A stretch of DNA of 64,000 nt, taken from positions 124,001 through 188,000 of the forward strand of contig NZ_SJCY01000006.1 of the NCBI RefSeq assembly GCF_004354365.1. The letters run 5' to 3'. Each line of letters starts with the position of its first letter. Positions within the stretch are counted from its first letter, which is position 1. The stretch is from Pedobacter changchengzhani (GTDB taxonomy: Bacteria > Bacteroidota > Bacteroidia > Sphingobacteriales > Sphingobacteriaceae). A program made the position numbers and the translations under genes. The notes under the pieces were generated by a model. It was not told the origin of the DNA, did not search any database, and saw nothing but the letters and a program-made list of their open reading frames with translations. Shown here one piece after another: positions 16,481 to 25,479 of this stretch.

Positions 16481-17281
16481 AAAAAATATTTTTTACAAAA
16501 GTAGGTAAAAATGACTTGTAAATTTGCTTTGAGCTACCATTGCAGGGCAAACGCTTTAAAATTCTTTTAATGGAAACAAAAAATTGCTTAATGTTTATTT
16601 TACTTGTTTGCTAAAGCCGATCTCATATTTAATATACCTTTTGGCAGCATCGCTATGCTTAGTATTTCTGTATGCCTTAATGTTTTAGTAGCAACCAATT
16701 CCGTAGCCATTCTGTCGCATTACGATTCCTGTTTTCGCAACCTTCTGGATTTGCAAAATATAATTCTGCCTTTTAAAATCTCACAAGTAGTTTTGAGACA
16801 GCTTACCCTCATTAAAAATTAGCTGACATGTGTAAAAGCGTCTGTCAGAGGTATACTTGCATTATAGGTTGTTACCACATTTAGCGATATTAAAATATAA
16901 TTTTAGTCATTTTTTAACGTTCTATACACCAAAAAAGTAGTTGTCTGTCAAAAAATCATTATGATATGTTAAAAATATACCATTTGTTTGCTATTTTTAA
17001 CAAAATGAATAAATTGACAGTATTTTATTTGCAATATTGCATTACATTTGAATTGAGGATCTTTATTTTGAATAAAACTTAGTGATTTGTAGCTATGTTG
17101 GATGGGTTTTTGATTGAGATTAAAAAAGGAAAGACATTTTTTTCGCTTATTACGGTTTCCCGTAGTATTCAAGTGTTATATTTTTGATATTTTTGAACAA
17201 AATTATAACACTGCTGTTATTGTTTGATGATTTTACTTATTTTTAAAGAATTTTAACTAACTTATTATGTTCTGTTTTACT
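16481..17281. other. Long non-coding stretch
   Basis: About 800 AT-rich bases between divergently oriented genes. Short open frames at 16604-16822 and 16969-17172 have no coding character. Apart from the helicase promoter at its left end I see no hairpin, repeat or RNA gene. Confidence 0.5.
16496..16503 (-). promoter_or_regulatory. -7 box TACTTTTG of the DEAD-box helicase
   Basis: Exact TAnnTTTG match on the minus strand, its end 15 bases from the ATG. The -33 element is not clear. Confidence 0.45.
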
Positions 17282-17677
17282 ATGGAGAACGATATTGAAA
17301 CAATCAATGATCGCCTTAATGATGAGGTGAATGAAAATTTAATTGCGATATCGACATCACTTTTTATTATTCATTCACAAATTTCAGAATTCAAAGAGAA
17401 CCTTGTTTCGGCTCGAAATTTTGTTAAGCTAAGCGGAATTAATGCTTTTGAAGAAAAACTACTAAAATTACGTGAGAAGTTTAGTACCGATAATATTGAA
17501 ATCAGCGAATTATCCGGTCAGCGTTATCAAAGTACCTCCAATCGTTTAAAAGGCATTCTAGAAATCATTATTAAAATTAAAGAAGATGCTCTTGCCAACC
17601 GAGCCAATTTAGAAGTTGCTCAAATGGATGAAATTGAGAAAGAAATAGAAATGTTAATTGTAATGCTCGAAGGATAA
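17282..17677 (+). CDS. Unknown helical protein, 131 residues
   Basis: The product (MENDIETINDRLNDEVNENLIAIS...) is nearly all amphipathic helix, rich in Glu, Ile and Leu, with a likely coiled coil over most of its length. There is no signal, membrane segment or cysteine. The inner ATG at 17282 is preferred over 17267 because the extra MFCFT is unlike the rest of the protein. It stands alone before the M28 peptidase, 97 bases away. No family recognised. Confidence 0.6.
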   Translation: MENDIETINDRLNDEVNENLIAISTSLFIIHSQISEFKENLVSARNFVKLSGINAFEEKLLKLREKFSTDNIEISELSGQRYQSTSNRLKGILEIIIKIKEDALANRANLEVAQMDEIEKEIEMLIVMLEG

Positions 17678-17774
17678 GTTAGCCATACCTAAGGTTAGGT
17701 AATTGCAGAGATTTGTTTCTTTAATTTAGCGTTAATTTAACTTTTAGTAAATTGCGTATCCAAATTAACCAAAG

Positions 17775-18635
17775 ATGCACTCAAGCAAAAACAACATGTA
17801 TGCCGATGTAGAATTCCTGACATCGATTCGCCCTTACCGAAATTATAAAAACCTAGGCAGCTTAAAAGCTGTTTCCGATTATATCAAACAAGAATTTACA
17901 AAAATCGGCTTACCATGCACCGAGCAAAAATGGCAAGCTAAAGGCGAAGAATACACCAATATTATTGCCAGTTATAACACCAGCAAAACCAAAAGGTTAA
18001 TTGTTGGCGCGCATTACGATGTTTGTGGCGACCAAGATGGCGCTGATGACAATGCAAGTGCCATAGCCGGACTTTTAGAAACCGCCAGAATAATTGCTCA
18101 TTTCGCACCAAACCTAGATTATCGAATAGACTTTGTAGCCTATTGCTTAGAAGAACCTCCATTTTTTGCAACTGAATTAATGGGTAGTTATGTTCATGCA
18201 AAATCGCTAAAAGATGCGAATACAGAAGTTTTAGGCATGATTTGTTATGAAATGATCGGCTATTTTTCTGATGTACCTCACTCTCAATCTTACCCAAATG
18301 CCACATTGGCGAGCCTATATCCAAGCACGGCAAACTTTATCGTAGTGGTTGGTAAGCAAGAATTTAGCCATTTTAACAACCAAGTGCATCAATTTATGCG
18401 TCAAAAAAACGAAATTGATGTTCAGGTGATTAGCTTCCCAACGGGGGATGACCTTGCGGGATTATCAGACCACCGAAATTATTGGGCTTTCGATTATCCA
18501 GCATTGATGATTAACGATACCTCGTTTATCCGAAATCCAAATTACCACCAAGTAACCGACACCATCGAGACCTTAAATTTTGATAAAATGTGTGCGGTAG
18601 TCAATTGCACGTATCACGCAATCGTTAACTTATAA
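17775..18635 (+). CDS. M28-family metallopeptidase
   Basis: 286 residues. The zinc ligands of M28 aminopeptidases are in place: His in VGAHYDV (about residue 79), Asp in GADDNAS (92), the catalytic Glu pair in CLEEPPFF (126), and His in SDHRNYWAF (233). No signal peptide is visible, so it should be cytosolic, unlike many secreted M28 enzymes. It would remove N-terminal residues from peptides or related amide substrates. A second unknown gene follows 10 bases after its stop, likely in the same transcript. Confidence 0.88.
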   Translation: MHSSKNNMYADVEFLTSIRPYRNYKNLGSLKAVSDYIKQEFTKIGLPCTEQKWQAKGEEYTNIIASYNTSKTKRLIVGAHYDVCGDQDGADDNASAIAGLLETARIIAHFAPNLDYRIDFVAYCLEEPPFFATELMGSYVHAKSLKDANTEVLGMICYEMIGYFSDVPHSQSYPNATLASLYPSTANFIVVVGKQEFSHFNNQVHQFMRQKNEIDVQVISFPTGDDLAGLSDHRNYWAFDYPALMINDTSFIRNPNYHQVTDTIETLNFDKMCAVVNCTYHAIVNL

Positions 18636-18645
18636 ATAATCCACT

Positions 18646-19224
18646 TTGCAGCGGCTTAAAATCAATCTTCATGGCGTAGGATGGAGGCTTAAAAAGCTCG
18701 ACCTTAGTTTTGATGATTTTGAAAAGCTAAAAGCAAAAGCGTTGAATTTGAAACTGCCTTTTAACGAAGCAATTTTTGACTCCGAGCTTTTTGAAGATGA
18801 ACTTATTTCGGGGATTTATAATTATGAAGGTCTTTCTGGTGAAACCCAAAGTGGTTTAATGGATTTTAAAAGTCAGCTGGAGATTTGGTTTGCAGGTAAA
18901 AAGATTTTAAAGTTTACCATGAACGATTTATTTCCAGAAAATTTGCTGTTCCCATTATATAAACTGCAAACCGAAACGTTCGACTTTACAGCACTTAAGC
19001 CCGGGATTTATATTGAGCAAGAAGAAATCGGTCTCATTGCCTCATACAATGAATTGATTAACAAATTCGATATCAACGATTTAACTTTCGATGTACTCGA
19101 ACTAAATAAAACAGATAAAAAATCGAGAATTTTACAAGGCATAAAACTTTGCGGAAAAGCGTTAGCAATTAATCGAATGGATAGTTTAATTAACAGACAA
19201 CATTGTTTCGAGGTTGGGTTTTAG
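18646..19224 (+). CDS. Unknown protein with TTG start
   Basis: 192 residues: MQRLKINLHGVGWRLKKLDLSFDDFEKLKAKALNL and so on, a mixed alpha/beta soluble protein with many Phe, Leu and Asp. No family recognised. The only start that keeps the N-terminus is TTG at 18646, ten bases after the peptidase stop; no in-frame ATG occurs until codon 71. Close spacing suggests an operon with the M28 peptidase. The frame ends just before the tandem repeat array. Coding character is good over the whole length. Confidence 0.6.
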   Translation: MQRLKINLHGVGWRLKKLDLSFDDFEKLKAKALNLKLPFNEAIFDSELFEDELISGIYNYEGLSGETQSGLMDFKSQLEIWFAGKKILKFTMNDLFPENLLFPLYKLQTETFDFTALKPGIYIEQEEIGLIASYNELINKFDINDLTFDVLELNKTDKKSRILQGIKLCGKALAINRMDSLINRQHCFEVGF

Positions 19225-19238
19225 CATTTGTAAATTAA

Positions 19239-20012
19239 ACTCCCCACCTTATTTTCAAGGAGGGGTGAATTGGACTTTTGCGCATTGGCGGGGGTGGTTT
19301 TTAACGAAAATAATTAACTGGGTTTTTCTGCAACACCCATACTCCCCACCTTATTTTCAAGGAGGGGGTGAATTGGGCTTTTTGCGGTGGCGGGGGTGGT
19401 TTTAACGAAAATAATTAACTGGGTTTTTCTGCAACCCGCAAACTCCCCACCTTATTTTCAAGGAGGGGATGAATTGGGCTTTTTTGCATTGGCGGGGGTG
19501 GTTTTTAACGAAAATAATTGGGTTTTTCTACAACACCCAAACTCCCCACCTTATTTTCAAGGAGGGGGTGTGTTGGATTTGGAGCAGTGGCGGGGATGGT
19601 TTTTAACGAAAATAATTAACTGGGTTTTTCTGCAACCCGCAAACTCCCCACCTTATTTTCAAGGAGGGGATGAATTGGGCTTTTTTGCATTGGCGGGGGT
19701 GGTTTTTAACGAAAATAATTGGGTTTTTCTACAACACCCAAACTCCCCACCTTATTTTCAAGGAGGGGGTGTGTTGGACTTTTCTGCGGTAGCGGGGGTG
19801 GTTTTTAACGAAAATAATTAACTGGGTTTTTCTGCAAGGCGCAAACTCCCCAACTTATTTTCAAGGAGGGGGTGAATTGGACTTTTTTGCGGTGGCGGTG
19901 GTGGTTTTTAACGAAAATAATTAATTGGGTTTTTCTGCAACCCGCAAACTCCCCTCTTTATTTTCGAGGAGGGGGTGTGTTGGATTTCGCGCGGTGGCGG
20001 GGTGGTTTAATT
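19239..20012 (+). repeat. Tandem array of eight ~100-bp repeats
   Basis: Copies start at 19239, 19341, 19442, 19541, 19643, 19742, 19845 and 19948, each opening with ACTCCCC(A/T)(A/C) and then TTATTTTC(A/G)AGGAGG, followed by GGCGGGGGTGG and TTTTTAACGAAAATAATT. Units alternate between two kinds, and copies 3-4 are repeated almost exactly as copies 5-6, showing a 201-bp duplication. Open frames across it repeat SPPYFQGG, a by-product of the repeat. No spacer diversity, so not CRISPR. Function unknown. Confidence 0.88.
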
Positions 20013-20223
20013 CTTTTTCACTCCATAAAAATAGCATCCCTTGCTAAATAAATAATCACTTTACGGGAAACCGTGATTTTAATTTGATGCGTTTATCTAC
20101 TTTAGCGAAATTGAAATGATTTGTAATAATTGTTATCTTGCAAGCTGATTATTGCAAATAAAACCAGTATCCTTCCACAGAAATAAGTAATTTACAGCCA
20201 ATAAATTAATCAATGGTAATTTA
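20013..20223. other. hsdR leader
   Basis: 211 bases, AT-rich, between the repeat array and hsdR. No confident promoter box or hairpin seen. Confidence 0.4.
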
Positions 20224-23200
20224 ATGACTTTTAACGAAGACTCTCGCGTAAAAATACCCACCATTCTACATTTTATTAGATTGGGTTATGAATACGTTTC
20301 TTTAAGAAACCAAGTCTGGAATATTGAGAACAATATCTTCCCCAATATCTTTGTTAATAGCATTTGTAAAATTAACCCGGAGATAACGAAAGCAGATGCG
20401 CTTAGGTTATTGGATGATGTATCACTTTGTTTGGAAAACGAAGATCTAGGTAAATCATTCTTCGAAAAGATGATTGCTAAGTCAGGTATTAGGTTAATTG
20501 ATTTTGAGCGGTTCGATAATAATACTTTTAACGTGGTAACCGAGTTGCCGTGCAAAAAAGATGATGAGGAATTTCGTCCTGACATTACATTGTTGATTAA
20601 TGGGATGCCTTTGGTTTTTATTGAAGTTAAAAAGCCAAACAATCAAGATGGTATCTTAGCGGAGCACAAACGCATTCAAACCCGCTTTCAAAATAGTAAG
20701 TTCCGAAATTTTATTAATATCACCCAATTGATGGTTTTCTCCAATAATATGGAGTATGACGATAGTTCGCCAGTGGCTATTGAGGGGGCGTTTTATGCAA
20801 CACCTTCTTATCAGAAGCCGTCTTTCAACTATTTTAGAGAGGAAGATATATTTGATTTGAATACCATTTTATCAGATGTTGATGAGGCAATCGAAAATTT
20901 TATACTTAAGGACAATAACCTGGTCGGCATAAAAAATTCCCCTGAATTTTTAACCAACAAAAATCCAAATACACCTACCAATAGAATTTGCACTTCACTG
21001 TTTCAAAAGGAACGTTTAAAGTTTATGTTGCAATATTCCATTGCTTATGTTAAAACCGCTACAGGTTTAGAAAAGCACATTATGCGTTATCCGCAACTTT
21101 TTGCGACTAAAGCGATAGAGGCTAAGCTAGAAAAAGGGATTAAAAAGGGGATAATTTGGCACACACAGGGAAGTGGTAAAACTGCCTTGGCATATTATAA
21201 TGTAAAATACCTGACTGATTATTTTCAAACTAAAAAAATTATTCCAAAATTCTATTTTATTGTAGATCGTTTGGATTTATTAGTTCAGGCAGGAAAAGAA
21301 TTTAAAAGTAGGGGCTTAGTAGTTCACAATGTTAACTCAAGAGAAGAGTTTGCGAGAGACATCAAGTCAACTAGTGTTATTCATAATAATTTAGGGAAAG
21401 CTGAAATCACAGTAGTCAATATCCAAAAATTTCAAGACGACCCAGATGTGGTTAGAAATACCGATTATCAGCTCAACATTCAGCGTGTCTATTTTTTAGA
21501 TGAAGTACATCGAAGCTACAATCCCAAGGGTAGTTTCTTGGCCAACCTCAACGAGTCGGATCCCAATGCAATAAAAATTGGTTTGACAGGCACCCCGTTA
21601 TTGGGAACGGATTATAATTCAAAGGCTTTATTTGGCGATTACATTCACAAATATTATTATAATTCTTCCATAGCTGATGGTTATACTTTAAGATTAATTA
21701 GGGAAGAAATTGCGACCAGTTACAAGTTAACTTTAAAAGCAGCTTTAGCAGAAATTGAGATATTAAAAGGTGATGGCGATAAGAAAATGGTTTATGCGCA
21801 TCATAAGTTTGTCGAGCCAATGCTGGATTATATTATCCAAGATTTTGAAAAGGCTAGAATTGCCATGAATGACAATACGATTGGCGGTTTAGTTGTTTGT
21901 GATTCTTCAGAACAAGCCAAAAAGCTTTACGAAATATTCGAATCAAAGTATAACCGGAGCATTTTTGCTGAAGAAACACTTTTAATGGCAGCCGAACCAG
22001 CTGTAAGCTATGGCAGTAAAATGAAAATAGCAAGTAAAGTAAAAACCGCTGCGGTAATTCTACACGATGTTGGTACTAAAGATGAGCGCAAAAATAAAGT
22101 TGAAGAATTTAAAGATGGAAAGATCGATTTTCTATTTGTTTATAACATGCTCCTTACTGGTTTTGACGCCCCTCGATTAAAGAAACTTTACATTGCCAGA
22201 GTAATTAAAGCGCACAACTTATTGCAAACTTTAACCCGAGTTAATAGAACTTATAAAGATTTTAGATACGGGTACGTGGTCGACTTTGCTGATATTCAAA
22301 AGGAATTCGACAAAACCAATCTTGATTACTTTAACGAATTGCAATCAGAATTAGGGGATGAAATGGAGCACTATTCCAACATCTTCAAGTCGCAAGAAGA
22401 AATAGATGCAGAGATTAATGAAATAAAAGAAGTTTTGTTTCATTTCGATACTTTAAATGCAGAAATTTTCTCTCAACAAATCACACAAATTAATAACCGT
22501 AGTGAAATACAACGGATTGTTAAAGTTTTAAATAACGCCAAAAGTTTATATAACCTCATCCGTTTGGCTGGTAATTATGAATTATTAGAAAAACTCGATT
22601 TTCAAAAACTCAGTATCTTATCTCGTGATGCAAATAACCGCCTGGCACTTATAAATGCCAAAGAGGCGTTAGAAGGCAATGTCGACACTTCAAATCTTTT
22701 AAACATTGCGCTAGAAGATGTAATTTTTGCTTTCGTGAAGGTTAAAGAAGGAGAAATGGTTTTAGCAGATAAATTGAAAAATATTTTACAGAAAACCAGA
22801 GAGATGCTTGGTGGTAATTTTGATCAAAAAGCACCCGAATTCATTTCATTAAAGGAAGAATTGGAACGCTTATTCAAAAAGAAAAATTTGAATGAAGTGA
22901 CCAAGGAAGAAATGGAAAGCAATATTAAGGATTTAGATAAGATATATCTCGATGCAAAGGAACTAAACCGAAAAGACCAGCTGTTAAGAGCCAAATATGA
23001 TAATGACGAAAAATATGCTCGGCTCCATAAACGCTTAATGGAGAAAAATCCGCTTACGGATAATGAAAGCAAGTTGTTTGAAGCATTACAAGGTTTAAAA
23101 AGAGAAGTAGATGCAAAGATTATTCACAATTCTAAAATTTTAGAAAACGAAAGTTTTGTAGAACAATTGATGTTCAGATTGGTGATTGATCAATTTAAAA

Positions 23201-23298
23201 ATAAGCAAAAGATCCAACTTGATGCAGCGACGACAAAAAGGATTAACGGAATGATTGTAAAGGAATACATGAATGAGTTTCACGGCAAAGTAGCTTAA
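20224..23298 (+). CDS. hsdR: Type I restriction enzyme R subunit
   Basis: 1024 residues, normal length. The N-terminal nuclease shows RPDITLLING (catalytic Asp near 120) and FIEVKKPN (E-x-K near 132). The helicase part has Walker A HTQGSGKT (about 316), DEVH box FLDEVHRSYN (about 425), GLTGTPLLG, and LLTGFDAPRLKKLY with LLQTLTRVNRTYK for the second domain. A long helical C-terminus docks to the methylase complex. It translocates DNA and cuts away from the recognition site together with HsdM and HsdS. In this locus it is separated from hsdM by about 2.2 kb of mobile and repeat DNA, so it must be transcribed apart. Confidence 0.94.
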   Translation: MTFNEDSRVKIPTILHFIRLGYEYVSLRNQVWNIENNIFPNIFVNSICKINPEITKADALRLLDDVSLCLENEDLGKSFFEKMIAKSGIRLIDFERFDNNTFNVVTELPCKKDDEEFRPDITLLINGMPLVFIEVKKPNNQDGILAEHKRIQTRFQNSKFRNFINITQLMVFSNNMEYDDSSPVAIEGAFYATPSYQKPSFNYFREEDIFDLNTILSDVDEAIENFILKDNNLVGIKNSPEFLTNKNPNTPTNRICTSLFQKERLKFMLQYSIAYVKTATGLEKHIMRYPQLFATKAIEAKLEKGIKKGIIWHTQGSGKTALAYYNVKYLTDYFQTKKIIPKFYFIVDRLDLLVQAGKEFKSRGLVVHNVNSREEFARDIKSTSVIHNNLGKAEITVVNIQKFQDDPDVVRNTDYQLNIQRVYFLDEVHRSYNPKGSFLANLNESDPNAIKIGLTGTPLLGTDYNSKALFGDYIHKYYYNSSIADGYTLRLIREEIATSYKLTLKAALAEIEILKGDGDKKMVYAHHKFVEPMLDYIIQDFEKARIAMNDNTIGGLVVCDSSEQAKKLYEIFESKYNRSIFAEETLLMAAEPAVSYGSKMKIASKVKTAAVILHDVGTKDERKNKVEEFKDGKIDFLFVYNMLLTGFDAPRLKKLYIARVIKAHNLLQTLTRVNRTYKDFRYGYVVDFADIQKEFDKTNLDYFNELQSELGDEMEHYSNIFKSQEEIDAEINEIKEVLFHFDTLNAEIFSQQITQINNRSEIQRIVKVLNNAKSLYNLIRLAGNYELLEKLDFQKLSILSRDANNRLALINAKEALEGNVDTSNLLNIALEDVIFAFVKVKEGEMVLADKLKNILQKTREMLGGNFDQKAPEFISLKEELERLFKKKNLNEVTKEEMESNIKDLDKIYLDAKELNRKDQLLRAKYDNDEKYARLHKRLMEKNPLTDNESKLFEALQGLKREVDAKIIHNSKILENESFVEQLMFRLVIDQFKNKQKIQLDAATTKRINGMIVKEYMNEFHGKVA

Positions 23299-23300
23299 TT

Positions 23301-23561
23301 ATGGATACGAGAGAAATACTTATTTATCAAAATCCAGACGGTAATATCAAAATTTATGTTCGTTCAGAAGAAACCGTTTGGCTTACACAAAACCAAATGG
23401 CATTGTTGTTTGGCAAAAAAAAATCTACAATTAATGAGCATATTCTAAATGTTTATGCTTAAAATGAATTGGTTGAAGAAACAAGTATTAGAAAAATCAG
23501 AATTTCCGATTTTTCTACCAAACCAACTAATCATTACAATCTTGATTTGGTAATATCTTAA
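23301..23561 (+). pseudogene. RhuM-family protein, truncated and interrupted
   Basis: MDTREILIYQNPDGNIKIYVRSEETVWLTQNQMALLFGKKKSTINEHI is the N-terminal signature of RhuM-family proteins, which often sit within type I restriction loci. Codon 54 is a stop (TAA at 23460), after which NELVEE, IRKIRIS and NHYNLDLVIS still match the family, then a second stop ends the frame at 23561. Full-length members are about 300 residues; the rest is missing and the REP-type transposase starts 19 bases later. The gene begins 2 bases after hsdR, so it was probably its operon partner before decay. Confidence 0.8.
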
Positions 23562-23580
23562 AAATTATAAATTTAATAAC

Positions 23581-24039
23581 ATGAGCACTTATTCTCAAAT
23601 TTACATTCAAATTGTGTTTGCTGTAAAAAATAGACAGGCATTAATATCCACATCGTGGGAAGAGGAATTGTATAAATATATAACCGGAATTGTTCGGAAT
23701 AAAGATCAAAAAATGTTGGCTATTAACGGTATGCCAGATCATATTCATATTTTAATTGGAATGAAACCTACTTGTTGTCTGGCTGACTTAGTGCGTGAAA
23801 TTAAAAAGTCTTCCAATAATTTTATAAAAGAGAAAGAATTTACGAAACACAAATTTGAATGGCAGGAAGGTTATGGTGCATTTTCGTACAGCCATTCGGC
23901 GTTAGATAATGTGATTGCTTATATTTCAAATCAAAAAGAGCACCATAGAAAAAAGAGTTTTAAAGAAGAGTATCTTGAATTTTTAGAGAGTTTCAATATT
24001 GATTTTAAAGAAGAATATTTATTCAATTGGATAGAATAG
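23581..24039 (+). CDS. REP-associated / IS200-like tyrosine (Y1) transposase
   Basis: 152 residues. HUH motif in MPDHIHILIGM (about residue 53-57) and the catalytic Tyr in VIAYISNQKEHH (about 113) define a Y1 single-strand transposase of the IS200/REP-associated class. The family begins with YSQIYIQIVFAVKNRQ, as here. It is followed by a long array of short palindromes with a shared AAATGTTTATA tail, the sort of sequence these enzymes bind and nick. No accessory tnpB gene is present. The reading frame is intact. It probably explains the amplification of the neighbouring palindromes, though it could also be a plain IS200 relative. Confidence 0.85.
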   Translation: MSTYSQIYIQIVFAVKNRQALISTSWEEELYKYITGIVRNKDQKMLAINGMPDHIHILIGMKPTCCLADLVREIKKSSNNFIKEKEFTKHKFEWQEGYGAFSYSHSALDNVIAYISNQKEHHRKKSFKEEYLEFLESFNIDFKEEYLFNWIE

Positions 24040-24129
24040 ATTGTGGAAATAGACATAGTGAAAGGTAAATTAAACCTTGATTATAAAATTGCTGAATACC
24101 AATATAAAAAAGTGAATAATATAAAAAAA
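24040..24129. other. Spacer between transposase and palindrome array
   Basis: Ninety AT-rich bases with no gene; it may hold the right end of the transposase gene's own unit, but no boundary can be seen. Confidence 0.3.
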
Positions 24130-25446
24130 GACCCAGAATGGGTCGAATGTTTATAGCATAAATTTTGAAACGAGATATGCGACCCCGTTGGGGTCGAACA
24201 AAACAGAGTTGGATTTTATAAACATTTAACCCCGCTGGGGTTATAACAACAGTTTATATAAATACATAAGTTGAATTAACAAGACACAGAATGGGTCAAA
24301 TGTTTATAGCATAAATTTTAAACGAGATATGCGACCCCGTTGTGGTCGAACAAAAATAGAGTTGGTTTTTTATAAACATTTAACCCGGTTGGTGTTAAAA
24401 AACCAGCTTGTGTGATTACATTGGTTGAATTAACAAGACCCAGAATGGGTCAAATGTTTATAGCACATTTCGATAGGAAAGAATACGACCCCGTTGGGGT
24501 CGAACAAAATAGAGTTGGATTTTATAAACATTTGACCCCGCTGGGGTTATAACAACAGTTTATATAAATTGGTATTGGTTGAATTAACAAAGATCCAGAA
24601 TGCGTTAAATGTTTATAGAAAAAATTTACAATAAAGGAATGCGACCTCATAAGGTTATAACAACAGTTTATGTAAACCCGCACTGGTTTAATAAAAAAAG
24701 ACCCAGAATGGGTCAAATGTTTATAGCATAAATTTTAAACGACATATACGACCCCATTGGGGTCGAACCAATGCGAGATTTGATTTTTATAAACATTTAA
24801 CCCCGCTGGGGTTATAACAACAGTTTATATAAATTGGTATTGGTTGAATTAACAAAGATCCAGAATGCGTTAAATGTTTATAGAAAAAATTTACAATAAA
24901 GGAATGCGACCTCTTAAGGTTATAAAAACAGTTTATGTAAATCCGTACTAGTTGAATAAAAAAAGACCCAGAATGGGTCAAATGTTTATAGCACATTTTG
25001 ATAGGAAAGAATACGACCCCGTTGGGGTCGAACAAAACAGAGTTGGTTTTTTATAAACATTTAACCCCGCTGGGGTTATAACAACAGTTTATATAAATTG
25101 GTATTGGTTGAATTAACAAAGACCCAGAATGGGTCAAATGTTTATAGCGTTTTATAAACATTTAACCCCGCTGGGGTTATAGCAACAGTTTATATAAATT
25201 GGTATTGGTTGAATTAACAAAGATCCAGAATGCGTTAAATGTTTATAGAAAAAATTTACAATAAAGGAATGCGACCTCTTAAGGTTATAAAAACAGTTTA
25301 TGTAAATCCGCACTAGTTGAATAAAAAAAGACCCAGAATGGGTCAAATGTTTATAGCATAAATTTTAAAGCAAGATATACGACCCCGGCGGGGTCGAACC
25401 AATTCGATATTTGTTTTTTATAAACGTTTAACCCCGCTGGGGTTAT
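24130..25446. repeat. REP/BIME-like palindrome array
   Basis: Three kinds of palindrome alternate. Kind A, GACCCAGAATGGGTC with tail AAATGTTTATA, begins at 24130, 24283, 24437, 24592, 24700, 24857, 24965, 25121, 25222 and 25330, three of these being the variant GATCCAGAATGCGTT. Kind B, GACCCCGTTGGGGTC, lies at 24181, 24333, 24487, 24750, 25015 and 25381. Kind C, AACCCCGCTGGGGTTA, occurs seven times and is preceded by TATAAACATTT, the reverse complement of the A tail, so A and C are inverted partners as in BIMEs. Longer blocks are themselves duplicated (24787-25035 resembles 25152-25346). It sits between the REP-type transposase and hsdM. Confidence 0.88.
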
Positions 25447-25479
25447 AAAAACATTAAATTAAAAAATTAAAAAAATAAC

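Noticed and set aside
16604..17172. Two short genes in the long gap after the helicase
   Set aside because: Composition and codon use are not protein-like, and no promoter box or ribosome site fits.
19214..19821. Two open frames with SPPYFQGG repeats as a repeat protein
   Set aside because: They arise because the ~100-bp DNA repeat stays open in these frames; they break at unit-length changes, lack a conserved start, and the DNA is conserved at all codon positions.
19239..20012. CRISPR array
   Set aside because: Unit length about 100 bp, no distinct repeat with variable spacers, and no cas genes nearby.
24522..25346. Three minus-strand open frames sharing SLLIQPIPIYINCCYN
   Set aside because: They are copies of the duplicated palindrome block read in one frame; no start signal and no protein-like conservation.
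24130..25446. CRISPR array in the palindromic region
   Set aside because: Repeats are of three palindrome kinds in both orientations, and the parts between them are themselves duplicated, unlike unique spacers.
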